Part shown: one piece after another, positions 15,353 to 26,100 of the stretch | Layout of the letters: every line of letters begins with the position of its first letter | Position numbering within the stretch: the first letter of the stretch is position 1 | From: Eleginops maclovinus | Taxonomy: Eukaryota; Chordata; Actinopteri; Perciformes; Eleginopidae | DNA: 64,000 nt | NCBI RefSeq assembly: GCF_036324505.1 | Contig: NC_086354.1 | Span: forward strand, 24,983,707-25,047,706 | Direction: 5' to 3' | Notes under the pieces: model-generated | The model's database searches: none | Told to the model about the DNA's origin: nothing | What the model saw: the letters and a program-made list of their open reading frames with translations, nothing else | Made by a program: the position numbers and the translations under genes

Positions 15353-15420
15353 GGCAAGGCAAGTGTATTTATATAGCATCTTTCAACACAAGGCAATTCA
15401 AAGTGCTTTACAAACATAGC
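15353..15420. repeat. SINE/LINE-tail-like fragment
   Basis: The phrases aaggcaagtgtatttatata and caattcaaagtgctttac are typical of a widespread fish retroposon tail. No coding content. Confidence 0.5.
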
Positions 15421-15505
15421 CGTCACTCTGGTGCTGGGATGACGTTGTATTTTATGTTGTAGAACAAAACGTTAAAATCTCTTCAGATTTCAGGTTAAAC
15501 AACAC

Positions 15506-15815
15506 TGTGAGCGGGATGGCTCAAACAAAAGGTAAGAGACGGAAGCGTTCAGGGTTGGGCAAAAACAACAGCGTTTATTGTTCGAGAAATGTGCACACAA
15601 CAGACAGCTCCGCGGTATTTTTAGGACGGGCAAGGCCAGGACGGGGTGTGTCGTCTTCCCAGGACCCAGCCTACTGCAAGACAGATCAGAACCAGGTTAC
15701 CAACATGCTTTATATTAAATGCCTGATTACCTGATTCCGATCAGCTGTCTGGTCTCCGGCCGAGCCACTCCCCTCACCCCAGCAGCCGGCGCTCTAACCA
15801 CACCCGGCTGCCACA
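15506..15815 (-). repeat. 3' LTR (left end on plus strand)
   Basis: 310 bp, TG...CA ends. Differs from the other LTR by three neighbouring changes near 15,528, one in gttcagggtt and one in cagacagctcc. On the element strand it is preceded by a purine-rich stretch (ggcggtgggggta) that would serve as the polypurine tract. Confidence 0.93.
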
Positions 15816-17524
15816 TACCCCCACCGCCCGACTCAGGCCGGGATCCCGCCGGCCGACAGCTGACCCCCCCCCCCCCCTCCGCCGAGCGGGAGAGGAAATC
15901 GGCCACGACCATCTGGTTACCCGGCCTGTGGATCACCTTGAAGTTAAACGGCTGTAACGCCAGATACCAACGAGTGATCCGGGCGTTGGCATCCTTCATG
16001 CGGTGGAGCCACTGGAGCGGGGCATGGTCCGAATAGAGGGTGAAAGGGCGCCCCAGGAGGTAGTAACGCAGGGCGCCGACCGCCCACCGTATGGCGAGGC
16101 ACTCCTTTTCCACCGTACTGTAGTTCACCTCCCTCTGAGCCAGCTTACGGCTAATGTACAGTACGGGGCGGTCGACCCCCTCTACCTGCTGGGACAAAAC
16201 GGCCCCCACCCCACTGTTCGAGGCGTCGGTCTGCAAAACAAAAGGTAGAGAAAAGTTAGGGGTGAACAGAAGCGGCTTTCCACAGAGGGCTTTCTTAACC
16301 CTCTCAAACGCCAGCTGACATTGCTCCGTCCAGTGGACCGGATCTGAAGCACCCTTTCGGGTCAGGTCGGTCAGAGGGCTGGTCAGCTCCGAAAAGGCGG
16401 GGATGAACCGCCTGTAGTAACCGGCCAGCCCCACGAACCTCCTGACCTCTTTTTTCGTCTTGGGCACCGGACAGGCAGAAATGGCGGCCGTTTTCTCTAC
16501 CTTTGGCCGCACCTGCCCGCCGCCCAAGTGGTACCCCAGATACCGTACCTCCCTCCGCCCAACCGCACACTTATTTGGGTTGGCCGTGAGCCCCGCCTGC
16601 CTCAGGGGCTCGAGCACTGCCCCCACCTGCTGCATATGCTGCTCCCATGTCTCACTGTGGATGATGACATCATCCAAGTAAGCAGCAGCATATGCAGAGT
16701 GGGGACGCAGCACTCGGTCCATGAGCCGTTGGAAGGTGGCTGGAGCCCCGAACAACCCGAAAGGAAGTGTGACAAACTGGTACAAACCGTACGGAGTGGA
16801 GAAGGCCGTTTTTTCCTTCAACTCTGGAGAAAGGGGAATCTGCCAGTAGCCCTTGGTTAAATCCAGTGTCGTATAAAAACGAGCAGTGCCTAGCCGATCC
16901 AGGAGTTCGTCGACCCGGGGCATTGGATAAGCATCGAATTTGGACACCTCGTTAACCCTGCGGTAGTCCACACAGAACCGGATTGACCCGTCCGGCTTAT
17001 GTACCAGCACGACAGGGCAACACCAGTCACTGATGGACTCTTCTATTACTCCCATCTCTAGCATAGCCTGAAGCTCCGCCTGAACAATTTTCCTCTTGTG
17101 TTCAGGCAGCCGATAGGGCCGTGAACGAATGGCCACGCCCGGGGGCGTTTCTATGCGGTGGTTTATGAGAGAGGTGCGCCCTGGCAGCGGGGAGAACACA
17201 TCGGCAAACCGCCCTTGCAACGTGGCAACGTCTGCCATCTGACCGGGTGAGAGATGGTCGCCGCAACAGACCGGGGCTAATTCGGTGTTAATAACGACCT
17301 CCGGTCCCAACTCATCTCTTTCTATCACTGTGGTGGCCAGAGAAGCAGACGCCACTTCCCTCCATGTTTTAAGGAGGTTTACGTGGTAGATCTGTGTTGC
17401 TCCCCCCCTGTCAGAACGCACCAGCTCATAATCTACGTCCCCCACTCGTCGTGTGACCACGAAGGGCCCTTGCCACTTGGCGAGTAATTTGGAGCTAGAA
17501 GTTGGGAGTAACACAAGTACTTTA
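15727..17524 (-). pseudogene. Gmr1-like pol, distal part: integrase GPY/F end, reverse transcriptase and RNase H
   Basis: One open frame on the minus strand. It starts with the integrase C-terminal region (KWQGPFVV, the GPY/F-type motif), then a linker, then reverse transcriptase with CVDYRRVN, DLTKGYWQIPL, PFGLFGAPATFQ and the catalytic AAYLDDVIIHS, then gypsy-type RNase H with LQTDASNSGVG, EKECLAI and LYSDHAPLQW. Catalytic residues of both enzymes are present. The frame runs through the polypurine tract into the 3' LTR. It is cut off from the rest of integrase by the hAT element immediately upstream, so it cannot be made as part of a normal polyprotein. Family assignment is firm; activity is not expected. 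Confidence 0.9.
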
Positions 17525-17828
17525 TCTCCCGGCAGGGCTGGACTGGCTATCTGGCGTACCGGGCAAATCCCGCCAGGCCCTCCAACGTTTTGGGCCTTCC
17601 CAGGGCCGGAAACAAAACATACATTATATATATTATATTTTTTATTGATTGCGACGGTAAAAACATGACACATCGTGGCCCATTGGATGCTTCTCTTGAG
17701 GCACATTTGGCTAGTCCAATGAAATTCCTTGGTTCTCGAAGGCCCGCCCCTCCCTAGAGGCCCTCACTTGACCCAAGTCATCACCTCAAATTTTGTAAGC
17801 GAATGGTGGAGGATAGAGAGGTCGCGAG

Positions 17829-18106
17829 ATGGAGAAACAAAAGAGTGGCCATGAGAAGCGAATGGAAAAGAGAAACTTAAAGACGACGCAGCAAAATGTG
17901 CAAAAATCACCAACTTATTCAAAAGCAGAAGCTCAACCTCAGGTTCGGGCGGTGGGGCCGCCGGTACAACGACAACGAGCGCACAGGTGGTGGAGAATGT
18001 AGAGGAGGAGGAGACGGAGGAGATGGTGGTTCAAGCCGGGGAACCAGAGGAGGAGGAGACGGAGAGACGAGAGTCACGAGACGTGACCCAGCAGGGAGAG
18101 ATTGAG
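17829..18106 (+). pseudogene. 5' exon of a hAT transposase, frameshifted
   Basis: ATG at 17,829 opens a lysine-rich start (MEKQKSGHEKRMEK). A missing base near 17,875 shifts the frame; the following frame reads DAAKCAKITNLFKS, a Ser/Gly/Thr-rich stretch and a Glu-rich segment ending at a possible splice donor (gag|gtta) at 18,106. This pattern (basic start, AAKCxKI motif, acidic linker) is typical of the N-terminal exon of some fish hAT transposases. No catalytic core or BED finger is found downstream. Confidence 0.55.
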
Positions 18107-18123
18107 GTTAGAATTCAGCTCAA

Positions 18124-18615
18124 CACACCCGCTAGCTAGCCAATGCAGTGTAGCTATTCACCGCTTCGGCGTTTCGTTTCCCATTTATTGCCTGAAACCG
18201 AGACCAAGTTGTCATCCTGACTTTATCAAATCAGTCACAAACATGTACCCATTTGATATATTTTCATGCACTTCTCTTGTAATGTTGCGCCAGCATATAT
18301 AACTCTTCCATTTGTCGAGCTGTTACAAGGTCATGTGATGTGTTTGAAGTTATGCTAGTGCCGTCCCGTCTAGAAATACCCTAGCTAGCTAGGCAGATTA
18401 GCTATTCACTGCTTCGGCGTTTTTCCCATTTATTGCCTGAAACTAAGACTAAATGTGTCGCCCCCACTCTCTCAAATCAGTCACAAATATGTACCGATTT
18501 ATTTTCGTGCACCTTTCTTGTATTGTTTTGACAGCTTATAGAAATCTTCCATTTGTCTTGAGCTGTCAGCTGTCACAAGGACGACATGTGCTGTGTCTTG
18601 TAATTGCTAGTGCGT
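18124..18615. repeat. Internal tandem duplication of about 240 bp inside the hAT element
   Basis: The segments 18,124-18,355 and 18,376-18,615 share, in order, tagctattcac, gcttcggcgttt, cccatttattgcctgaaac, caaatcagtcacaaa, atgtacc and cttccatttgtc. They are clearly diverged, so the duplication is old relative to this insertion and is probably a feature of the family. Confidence 0.75.
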
Positions 18616-19399
18616 GTTAGTTATGGCATCCCCCCTTTCACTTTCTCAAATCCAACAAATATCTTATTTCTACTCTACTGCTTGTCGTGTGTTGTGCAAC
18701 TGTGATTTTATACTAAATGTATTTTTGTAATATTTTCCTATTTGCACGGTAGATGGATAGGTAAGAAGCTGACTAGCCGTGCTACTGTTTAGGAATAGCT
18801 GATAGCTACGCGCTCACTCCAATTTGCATGACATGTAAAAACATGGTATATTAGCTTTGTTGTTGGCAATGTGTATCTGATATTTTAATCGTGTCTTTAT
18901 GAGTTGCATTTTCCTGTGGTGGTCATGGATAGGCTATCCTACCATTCAAACACGTTGTGTTCTGGAAAGCATGAAAGCAATGGATGTTTCAATTTCTTCA
19001 TGGTTGAGACAACGCAGTTGGATGTTTCAAGGCGTATTGTACACGGAACTTTAACAAGTTATGTTGGAAGCCTAAGCAATAAGAAGCAGTCACTTGGTTT
19101 TGCTGTGGTGAAAAAAATGACGAGTGTCCGAAAAAAACACACTGTTAGACATAATGACTAGCTTACGCTGTTTTGATCTGTCTCAAGTTGCATTACAGTT
19201 TATGCCTAGACAACTAGAAACGTTTTGGTGGGGGGGGGGGGGGGGGTGTTAACATTCCATTCAGTAAGCTCACTAACAGTATGTGGATTGGAGCAATTTT
19301 AAGCTGAAAGTATAAAAACATTTAACCAAGGAAATTATTACTACAGGTTTAATTTTATTCAGTAAGACTTACATATTCAGTAAGACTTAAAACATACAG

Positions 19400-19463
<64 letters not shown>

Positions 19464-19668
19464 TGCCTTAGCTTTGGTGTCAAATATTGCTCTGACTAGA
19501 TTTGGTTTCCAACTTATATTGTTGTGTTTAAAGCCAAATCAGAACGTTGAAATGGGAGTGGAAGATTTTTTATATATATATATATATTTTTAAAAAATGG
19601 CGCTTGGCCCTTGGGTGATCAAAAGTGCCCGGGCCCTTTTCAGATGCCAGTCCAGCCCTGCCTCCCGG

Positions 19669-20957
19669 TGAAAATTGTCTCAGTTTCGACCCTCTGTTGT
19701 ACAGGCGCTGCTGACGTTCCTGAGCCTGCAGCAAATTCTCCCGTGATAACTGCCCCAGTGAATGGAGTTTTGCTCGCAGGTCCATAACGTACTGAATTTC
19801 GTTTTTACTTGTGCTCGGACCCTCCTCCCAGTTTTCTTTAAATAGGTCCAAAACACCCCGTGGCTTCCTGCCAAACAGCAGTTCAAAGGGAGAAAATCCC
19901 GTGGAGGACTGAGGCACCTCCCGCACTGCAAACAACAGAGGGTCTAGCCATTTATCCCAATTACGGCTATCCTCGTGAACGAACTTACGAACCATGTTCT
20001 TTAGCGTTTTGTTAAACCGCTCCACCAGGCCATCGGTCTGTGGATGGTAAACACTAGTCCGGATCGAGCGGACGCCCAACAGTTCATACAGCTCGCGTAG
20101 TGTGCGTGACATAAATGACGTGCCCTGGTCAGTCAGGATCTCTTTCGGATCCCGACTCGGGAGATTATATGAAACAGTGCCTGTGCAACGCTCTTTGCAG
20201 AGATATTGCGCAACGGCACTGCCTCGGGATATCGTGTTGCATAATCCACTAGGACTAGTACAAAGCGATATCCCCGTGCACTCCGGTCTAATGGCCCGAT
20301 GAGGTCCATACCAACTCTCTCAAAAGGCACCTCAATTAATGGGAGTGGGCGCAGAGGCGCTTTTGGGGTGGCCGGCGGATTAACCAGCTGACATTCGCTG
20401 CAGGATGCACACCACCGCTTCACATCCGCGCGAATGCCCGGCCAATAAAATCGGGCCATGATCCGGTGTAGTGTCTTATCGTACCCTAGGTGACCTGACA
20501 TGGGGTTGTGATGAGCCGCCTGGAAAATCATTTCCCGACGGCTTTGTGGTACCAACAACTGGGTATTGATCTCTCCTGTCTGTGTGTCACGGCTCACACG
20601 ATACAGCCTGTCCCTAATAACAACAAAGTGTGGGTGTGTGAGTGCTGTGTTTGGGTGTAGCTGGGAGCCATCAATACTCACCACCTGATCGAAAGCGTGC
20701 TGAAGGGTCCCATCCCTAGACTGTTCGAGGGGGAAATCCTCAACCGGGAACACTGGCGGGGGCAGAGGGGCCTCCCCGGCACCCTCCGGTGGTAGAGGGA
20801 CCTCCCCGGCCCCCTCCGTGTCTGTTCCCCCTTCGTTGCCGTCAGCCGCTTCCGATTCGCCACTCAACACAGCACACCACTCACATTTCCCTGACTCCCG
20901 TGAACGCACCCCCATAGCCCCCGCTAGCTTAGCAAACCCCGGCCAATTTGTTCCCAA
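19669..20957 (-). pseudogene. Gmr1-like integrase (zinc-binding and catalytic regions), frameshifted
   Basis: Read on the minus strand. The N-terminal zinc-binding part has AAHHNPMSGHLGYDKTLHR followed by CASCSEC, fitting HHCC. The catalytic core has GMDLIGPL (first Asp), a second Asp just after a frameshift near 20,146-20,153, and the Glu in HPQTDGLVERFNK. A missing base there splits the core into two frames. The C-terminal GPY/F part has been separated by the hAT insertion and lies at 17.5 kb. Position ahead of reverse transcriptase is the diagnostic Gmr1 feature. Confidence 0.9.
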
Positions 20958-21004
20958 GATCAGAGGGTGCGTGAGGCGAGTACTAACTCCAGCCCTGACT
21001 CTGC

Positions 21005-22247
21005 TTTTTTCCCCTAAAAGATATTTCCAGAGTCACCTCCGGGTACTGGTGAATATCCCCATGCACACACCTCACCTTCACCCACGATGCTTCAACCAAT
21101 GCCCCCGGCCGAACCAAGCGCTGATGGATCATCGTCTGATTACAGCCTGTGTCCATCAGAGCCTGGTGGGTACCCCCCTGTTTACATACCGGTATACGGT
21201 ACGTCCCTTCTAAACCGGGGGAGGCAACTGGCGGTCCCGCAACCCGGACCAACTGTCCAACCTCCATCATGGGACACTCCCGCCGGAAGTGGCCGGGCTG
21301 CCCGCACCGCCAGCACTCCTGCCCTGGAGCCTTAGGAGCCCCCCGTGGTGCCGGACGACCAGAGGCAGAGGCTGGATCCTGGGGAGAGAGAGAGAGAGAG
21401 AGAGATGAGGTAGGGCTTGGGTGGGAAGGGGCCGGGTCGTGGGTTGAGGGGAACGCGGTGCAGCGGCGGCTGTCGGGAACCTCCTCCTCGGGGCTGGAAC
21501 GGGTCGGTCCGCGGGGACGACAGGTTGTCGGGGCTCCTCCTTCATGCTCCGCCGGGGAAGCGAAAGGTGGTCCTCCGCGAGGACGACGGCTGCCTCCAGG
21601 CTGGCAGGGCGGTGACACTGGACCCAATTCGCCGTTGACGATGGCAGCCCGGCGACAAACTGCTCCAGTGCCACCTGCTCCATGACGTCCTCGGCGGAGC
21701 GCAACCCCGGCTGAAGCCAGCGCCTCGCCGCATCGAGGAGCTGCTTCGCGTAGGAGAAGGGGCGGCCAGCGTCCTCGAAGGGAAGGGCCCTGAACCGGCG
21801 GCGGTGTCCCTCTGGCGTGCTGCCGAGCCGGTCCAGGATGGCCCTCCGCAGCTGCTTGTACTCATGTCGATCGGACGCTGGCAGGCTGTGGGCGGCTAGC
21901 TGCGCTCCCCCGGCCAGCAGGGGAAGAAGCCGCACAGCCCACTCCTCCTCCGGCCACCCGCACGCCGCCGCAGTGCCCTCACATATGTCCAGATAAGCCT
22001 CTGGGTCGTCGTCGGCTGACATCTTCTGGAGGGCAATCTGCGGCGGCCGGGCGGGGTTGGTCACCGGCTCGGCTTCCCGGGCGGCCGGACGCTGCAGCAG
22101 CTCCCGCAGGAGAGCACGGTACTCCCGCTGGCTGGAGGCGATTTCGAGGAGAGCCTCGCTCTGCTGACGTTGCAGGGCAGTTGTGCTCTCCTGCATGAGG
22201 GCGAGACGCTGGAGGGCCTGGCCCAGCGGGCTTTCTCCTTCCGTCAT
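21005..22247 (-). pseudogene. Gmr1-like gag with zinc knuckle and protease, frameshifted
   Basis: Gag starts at ATG 22,247 shortly after the primer site and runs in one frame to about 21,400. The capsid region (ALPFEDAGRPFSYAKQLLDA, then LEQFVAGLPSS) resembles the SCAN fold, which is thought to derive from Gmr1-like gag. The frame is lost in a (GA)n tract at about 21,384-21,405; the next frame carries a CCHC knuckle (CWRCGQPGHFRREC) and the protease motif ALMDTGCNQTMI, in which Asp-Thr-Gly is kept. A further shift occurs at the T6 run near 21,005-21,010. The microsatellite break could be a replication slip or a sequencing error. Confidence 0.85.
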
Positions 22248-22260
22248 CTGAGGGGTTCAA

Positions 22261-22279
22261 GTCCCTGTTCAGGGCGCCA
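22261..22279 (-). other. Primer-binding site, tRNA-Lys type
   Basis: Directly inside the 5' LTR the element strand reads TGGCGCCCTGAACAGGGAC. This equals the complement of the vertebrate tRNA-Lys3 3' end with one extra base in the middle. Confidence 0.75.
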
Positions 22280-22280
22280 C

Positions 22281-22590
22281 TGTGAGCGGGATGGCTCAGG
22301 TAAAAGGTAAGAGACGGAAGCGTTCGGGGTTGGGCAAAAACAACAGCGTTTATTGTTCGAGAAATGTGCACACAACAGCCAGCTCCGCGGTATTTTTAGG
22401 ACGGGCAAGGCCAGGACGGGGTGTGTCGTCTTCCCAGGACCCAGCCTACTGCAAGACAGATCAGAACCAGGTTACCAACATGCTTTATATTAAATGCCTG
22501 ATTACCTGATTCCGATCAGCTGTCTGGTCTCCGGCCGAGCCACTCCCCTCACCCCAGCAGCCGGCGCTCTAACCACACCCGGCTGCCACA
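22281..22590 (-). repeat. 5' LTR (right end on plus strand)
   Basis: 310 bp with the same ends as the other LTR. Outside it is AACAC, the second copy of the target duplication. Confidence 0.93.
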
Positions 22591-22595
22591 AACAC

Positions 22596-23139
22596 CAACC
22601 AAAAACACATTCAGAGAACCATTGACCTCCTCACCAGGGAACCGGATTGAAGTTAAAGTAGAGAAGGATTATTATCTCAAATAACTAATCTATAAGAAAA
22701 ATGGCCTGGACATTGCAGCCATTTTATGTTTGTGTACATTTCTGACCAATGTGTGCTGCTAACAAAGTGCAATATAACTTGAAAATTCAAAATAAAAATG
22801 GTTCAAAGAAAAAGAAAAATGGCCACAAAAGTGGTAGATTTTTATATATCACTTTATAAAATTGTTAATATTGTTGCATAAATTCGATTTCGCTTTATGA
22901 ATGCACACACCCTGCCTCTCACACACAGCTCCTTTTTTGACCCCCGGTCAAGATGCTCTGGAAAACAGTTGGCTTTAAGTAAATGTATTATGTCAACAAT
23001 TTGTGGATTTTTTGCGCCTCTTTGTGGAGAGGAAAGGTCTGATTGAACTTAAAATGTGAGCATGGTTAGACATGATATTAGCAAATCATTGAGGCTCACT
23101 AACGAGCTGTTGTTGATTCTTTTCAGGTCCTTCAAAGCG
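22596..23139. other. Flank between the LTR element and the SNTX-like gene
   Basis: No gene seen. AT-rich unique sequence. The last part ends tcttttcag (23,118-23,126), a possible splice acceptor for an untranslated exon, 13 bp before the ATG at 23,140. Confidence 0.5.
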
Positions 23140-26100
23140 ATGGCCTCTGAAGGCAGCGGGACGATGGAGGTGGCGGCACTCGGACGGCCTTTCAGCCTCG
23201 GGATGTTGTACGACTGCCGCAAAGACTCACTCGTCCCTGGTGAGGACGCACATTTTAATATACTTTCTGCATCACGGCCAAATATTCAGTATTTCTATAT
23301 ATCTTTCGATATATATTTACAAGGAAATCAAAATGGCATGAATCTGTGGTTCACAGCGTTAATTCGAGACTAAATGTTCAGAACAAATTTAGATTATGTG
23401 ACATCCATTTTTCTGATCGCAGCCAGGCATTCGAAGAGGGAACTGATATTGCTCATCACGTTTTGATTAACAGAAAAATAAATGTGTGTCTCTCTGAGTA
23501 GGCCGGTTGAGGTAACGTGTATAAAGAGAAGGTTGGGCGATGAAGTGATCCCTGTAGAGTTAAGGTGCAGATCAGGACATTGGGAGACCCCTACTATACA
23601 TTTCAAAACGGTGGGGTCCTCATCATTATCGGGTTCACTATGCTGACAACTAGACTATAGCCACCAAGAACATTTCAACCAAATGAAGGGCCCTGGCTCT
23701 GTCGTAGTGGAAAGAACATAACATGTTTCTAAGCTAACGATAGCTAGTGACAGTAACAAGCTGACGCCTGACTCGTAACTAAAAGTGATGGCAGTGTTTC
23801 TTTAACATTGGCTTGTGATTGTCAACCTTACGTTGGCTAACATTTAGCGTGTTACTGTCACTTGACATACATTTTTCTGTCCCCACAATATAACTTGAAA
23901 CTAAAGAACCTTTAATTAAAGAAGTGTGTTCGTCCATTGCATGTTGAGGAGTTCCCTTTTTGGAGACATGAGTACAAAATACCACTCTCTCACAGGATCA
24001 CATTTCTAGGTCCAGGCAAATTGGTACATGGCTTTATGGAAGTGCAGTTTTCAGGCCTATGTCCTGTCTCACACCTTCGGCTCCATATCTTCTCGTTTAT
24101 CCAGCTGACCGTTGTTAGTGGGAAAGGAAAGAAGGGCTTCAACCACTCATTCCTCTTTGGTGGTGATTGCTAGAGCCAGTTGATGAATCAGATTGTTGGG
24201 GTCCTTGCTGGCCACCACGCAGTTTGGTAGCAGGTTTGACTCTTGGCCGTTGATCTGCTTTTTGTTCCTTGCTGTTGAAGTGTGCAGGTTCTGGTGGACT
24301 TCTGCTTATTATCTGCCGCAACACCTGTAGTGTCTGGACAGTTCCTCTCAAGCCACCAACCTATATAGAGAAGAGTAAATGTGAGATCACTGCCACTATG
24401 AGGAGTTTCTTTGTTAAAGCAGTGTTGGGCAAATGCATCTCTGAGGTAAGCCAGTAGTTTGATGAGCAACGTAACAACATGAGATCCTCTCCTCACCTCT
24501 GTGGGACTTTCCATAGTGTTTAGCATTCCCAGCAGAGTTACAGCCAATGCTGCAAAGTCTTCAAACCTTGGTCATCCCCGCTACTACTGCCGGAGCATTC
24601 ACAATGGCCTTAAGCTCTCCACCAGCTGTCTGGGTTGACCATATCTTGCGTTGCGACTTTATTTGACTCTTTCTAGGTTAACCTGCCATGATGTGCACAG
24701 ATTGTTCTACAAGGTGAAGTTATCTCGAGATAACATTGAATGCTGTGTTCTCCTGAAATGAATGAACTAAAATATAAAGAGCATGTTGGACTTGAGACCT
24801 CCCATGTCTTGGAATGGATCCTTAGATTTTGCCTCTTAAAGTTAGTTTGTATGAACATCTAATCTGGTTCTAGATTGATTTTTGCTTCTTCTTTTTTGCA
24901 GGAATGACGTTGTGGGACCGTGATGACCTTAAAAATCATATCGGAGAAAGACCACAGAGCTATAATTATTTTGATATAGTTGCATCTGAATCAATTGAGC
25001 ACAAATCTAAAGCACTAAATGTTGAAGCATCACTGAAGGCCAGTTTCTTGAGTGGACTGGTAGAAGTTGAAGGATCAGCCAAATATCTGAACGATAGAAA
25101 GACTTCCAAAAATCAGGCCAGAGTTACTCTGAAGTACAAAACTACCACAAAGTTCCATGAACTGTCCATGAATCATCTTGGAGGAGACAATGTTAAGCAT
25201 CAGTCTGTGTTTGATAAAGGAATAGCAACACATGTAGTCACAGGTATCCTTTATGGTGCACAAGCCTTCTTTGTCTTTGACCGTGAGGTGTCTGTAAAAG
25301 AAAAGGATCAAGACATTCAGGGAAACTTGAAGCTGATGATAGAGAAAGTTCCCTCTCTTGCAAAAGAGGGAAAAGGCTTGTTGGAAATGGAAGACAAGGA
25401 CAAAGCTAATGTTGAGAAACTGTCCTGCAGATTCTTTGGAGACTTTTTGATTCAGAAACCTCCTACATCCTTTCAGGATGCAGTAGAAGTCTACCAAAGT
25501 CTGCCAAAGCTGCTGGGAGCCAACGGGGAAAAAGCAGTACCAGTGAAGGTCTGGATGTTGCCACTGACATGTTTAGATTCTACTGCTGCTAAACTTGTCC
25601 GTCAGATAAGTATTGGATTAGTTGAAGAATGTCAGAGGGTCCTGGAGGACTTCAGTGACCTGGAAATGAGGTGCAATGATGCACTGAAAACCCAAACTGC
25701 ACAGCAGTTCCCACAGATTGGAAGAAAACTCAAAACCTTTAAACAGATGTGCTCTGAGTTCAAACTGGAATTCCAACAAACCCTGGCAAAGAAACTTCCA
25801 TCAATCCGAGGAGGAGGAGAAGAAGAAGCTGTGCTCGCAGAGATCCTGAGGAAGACATGTTCTTCTCCTTTCAACAGCGAGAACCTGAACGAGTGGATGG
25901 ACTGTAAGGAGAGAGAAATCTCCATTTTAAAGTCCACCACCAACATGATGAAAAACACCGAGATCGTTCCACGAGAAAATGATCTTCATGAAGAAATTCT
26001 CAACACGGAGCACGCTGTGTGTTTTATCTTCACCTCGCTGGGAAGGGATGAACCGTACCTCTCAGCTTTATCAAAGTACCTGAAACAAACACCCAAACCA

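Larger units (their letters stand above)
17533..19660 (+). mobile_element. hAT-type DNA transposon, internally deleted, inserted in integrase
   Basis: Ends are perfect 14-bp inverted repeats (cagggctggactgg at 17,533-17,546; its complement at 19,647-19,660). The flanks tctcccgg (17,525-17,532) and cctcccgg (19,661-19,668) form an 8-bp target duplication with one mismatch, as expected for hAT. It is 2,128 bp long and holds only a 5' transposase exon (17,829-18,106). The rest is non-coding and includes an internal duplication of about 240 bp, a poly-G run and a (TG)n tract. It therefore needs a transposase supplied from elsewhere. Confidence 0.85.
15506..22590 (-). mobile_element. Gmr1-like Ty3/gypsy LTR retrotransposon, complete but broken
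   Basis: Two 310-bp LTRs beginning TGTGAGCG and ending GCTGCCACA are flanked by the 5-bp target duplication AACAC (15,501-15,505 and 22,591-22,595). The element reads on the minus strand: 5' LTR, tRNA-Lys-type primer site, gag, zinc knuckle, protease, integrase, reverse transcriptase, RNase H, 3' LTR. Integrase before reverse transcriptase is the Ty1/copia order, yet the reverse transcriptase is of gypsy type; that combination defines the Gmr1 group known from fish and other deuterostomes. The copy has several frameshifts and a 2,128-bp hAT insertion in integrase, so it is not autonomous. Without the insertion it would be about 4.96 kb. The two LTRs differ at 5 of 310 positions by my count. 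Confidence 0.93.

Noticed and set aside
17453..17706. Upstream extension of the reverse transcriptase frame beyond 17,524
   Set aside because: It runs into the hAT terminal sequence and encodes no pol residues there; the real boundary is the insertion point.
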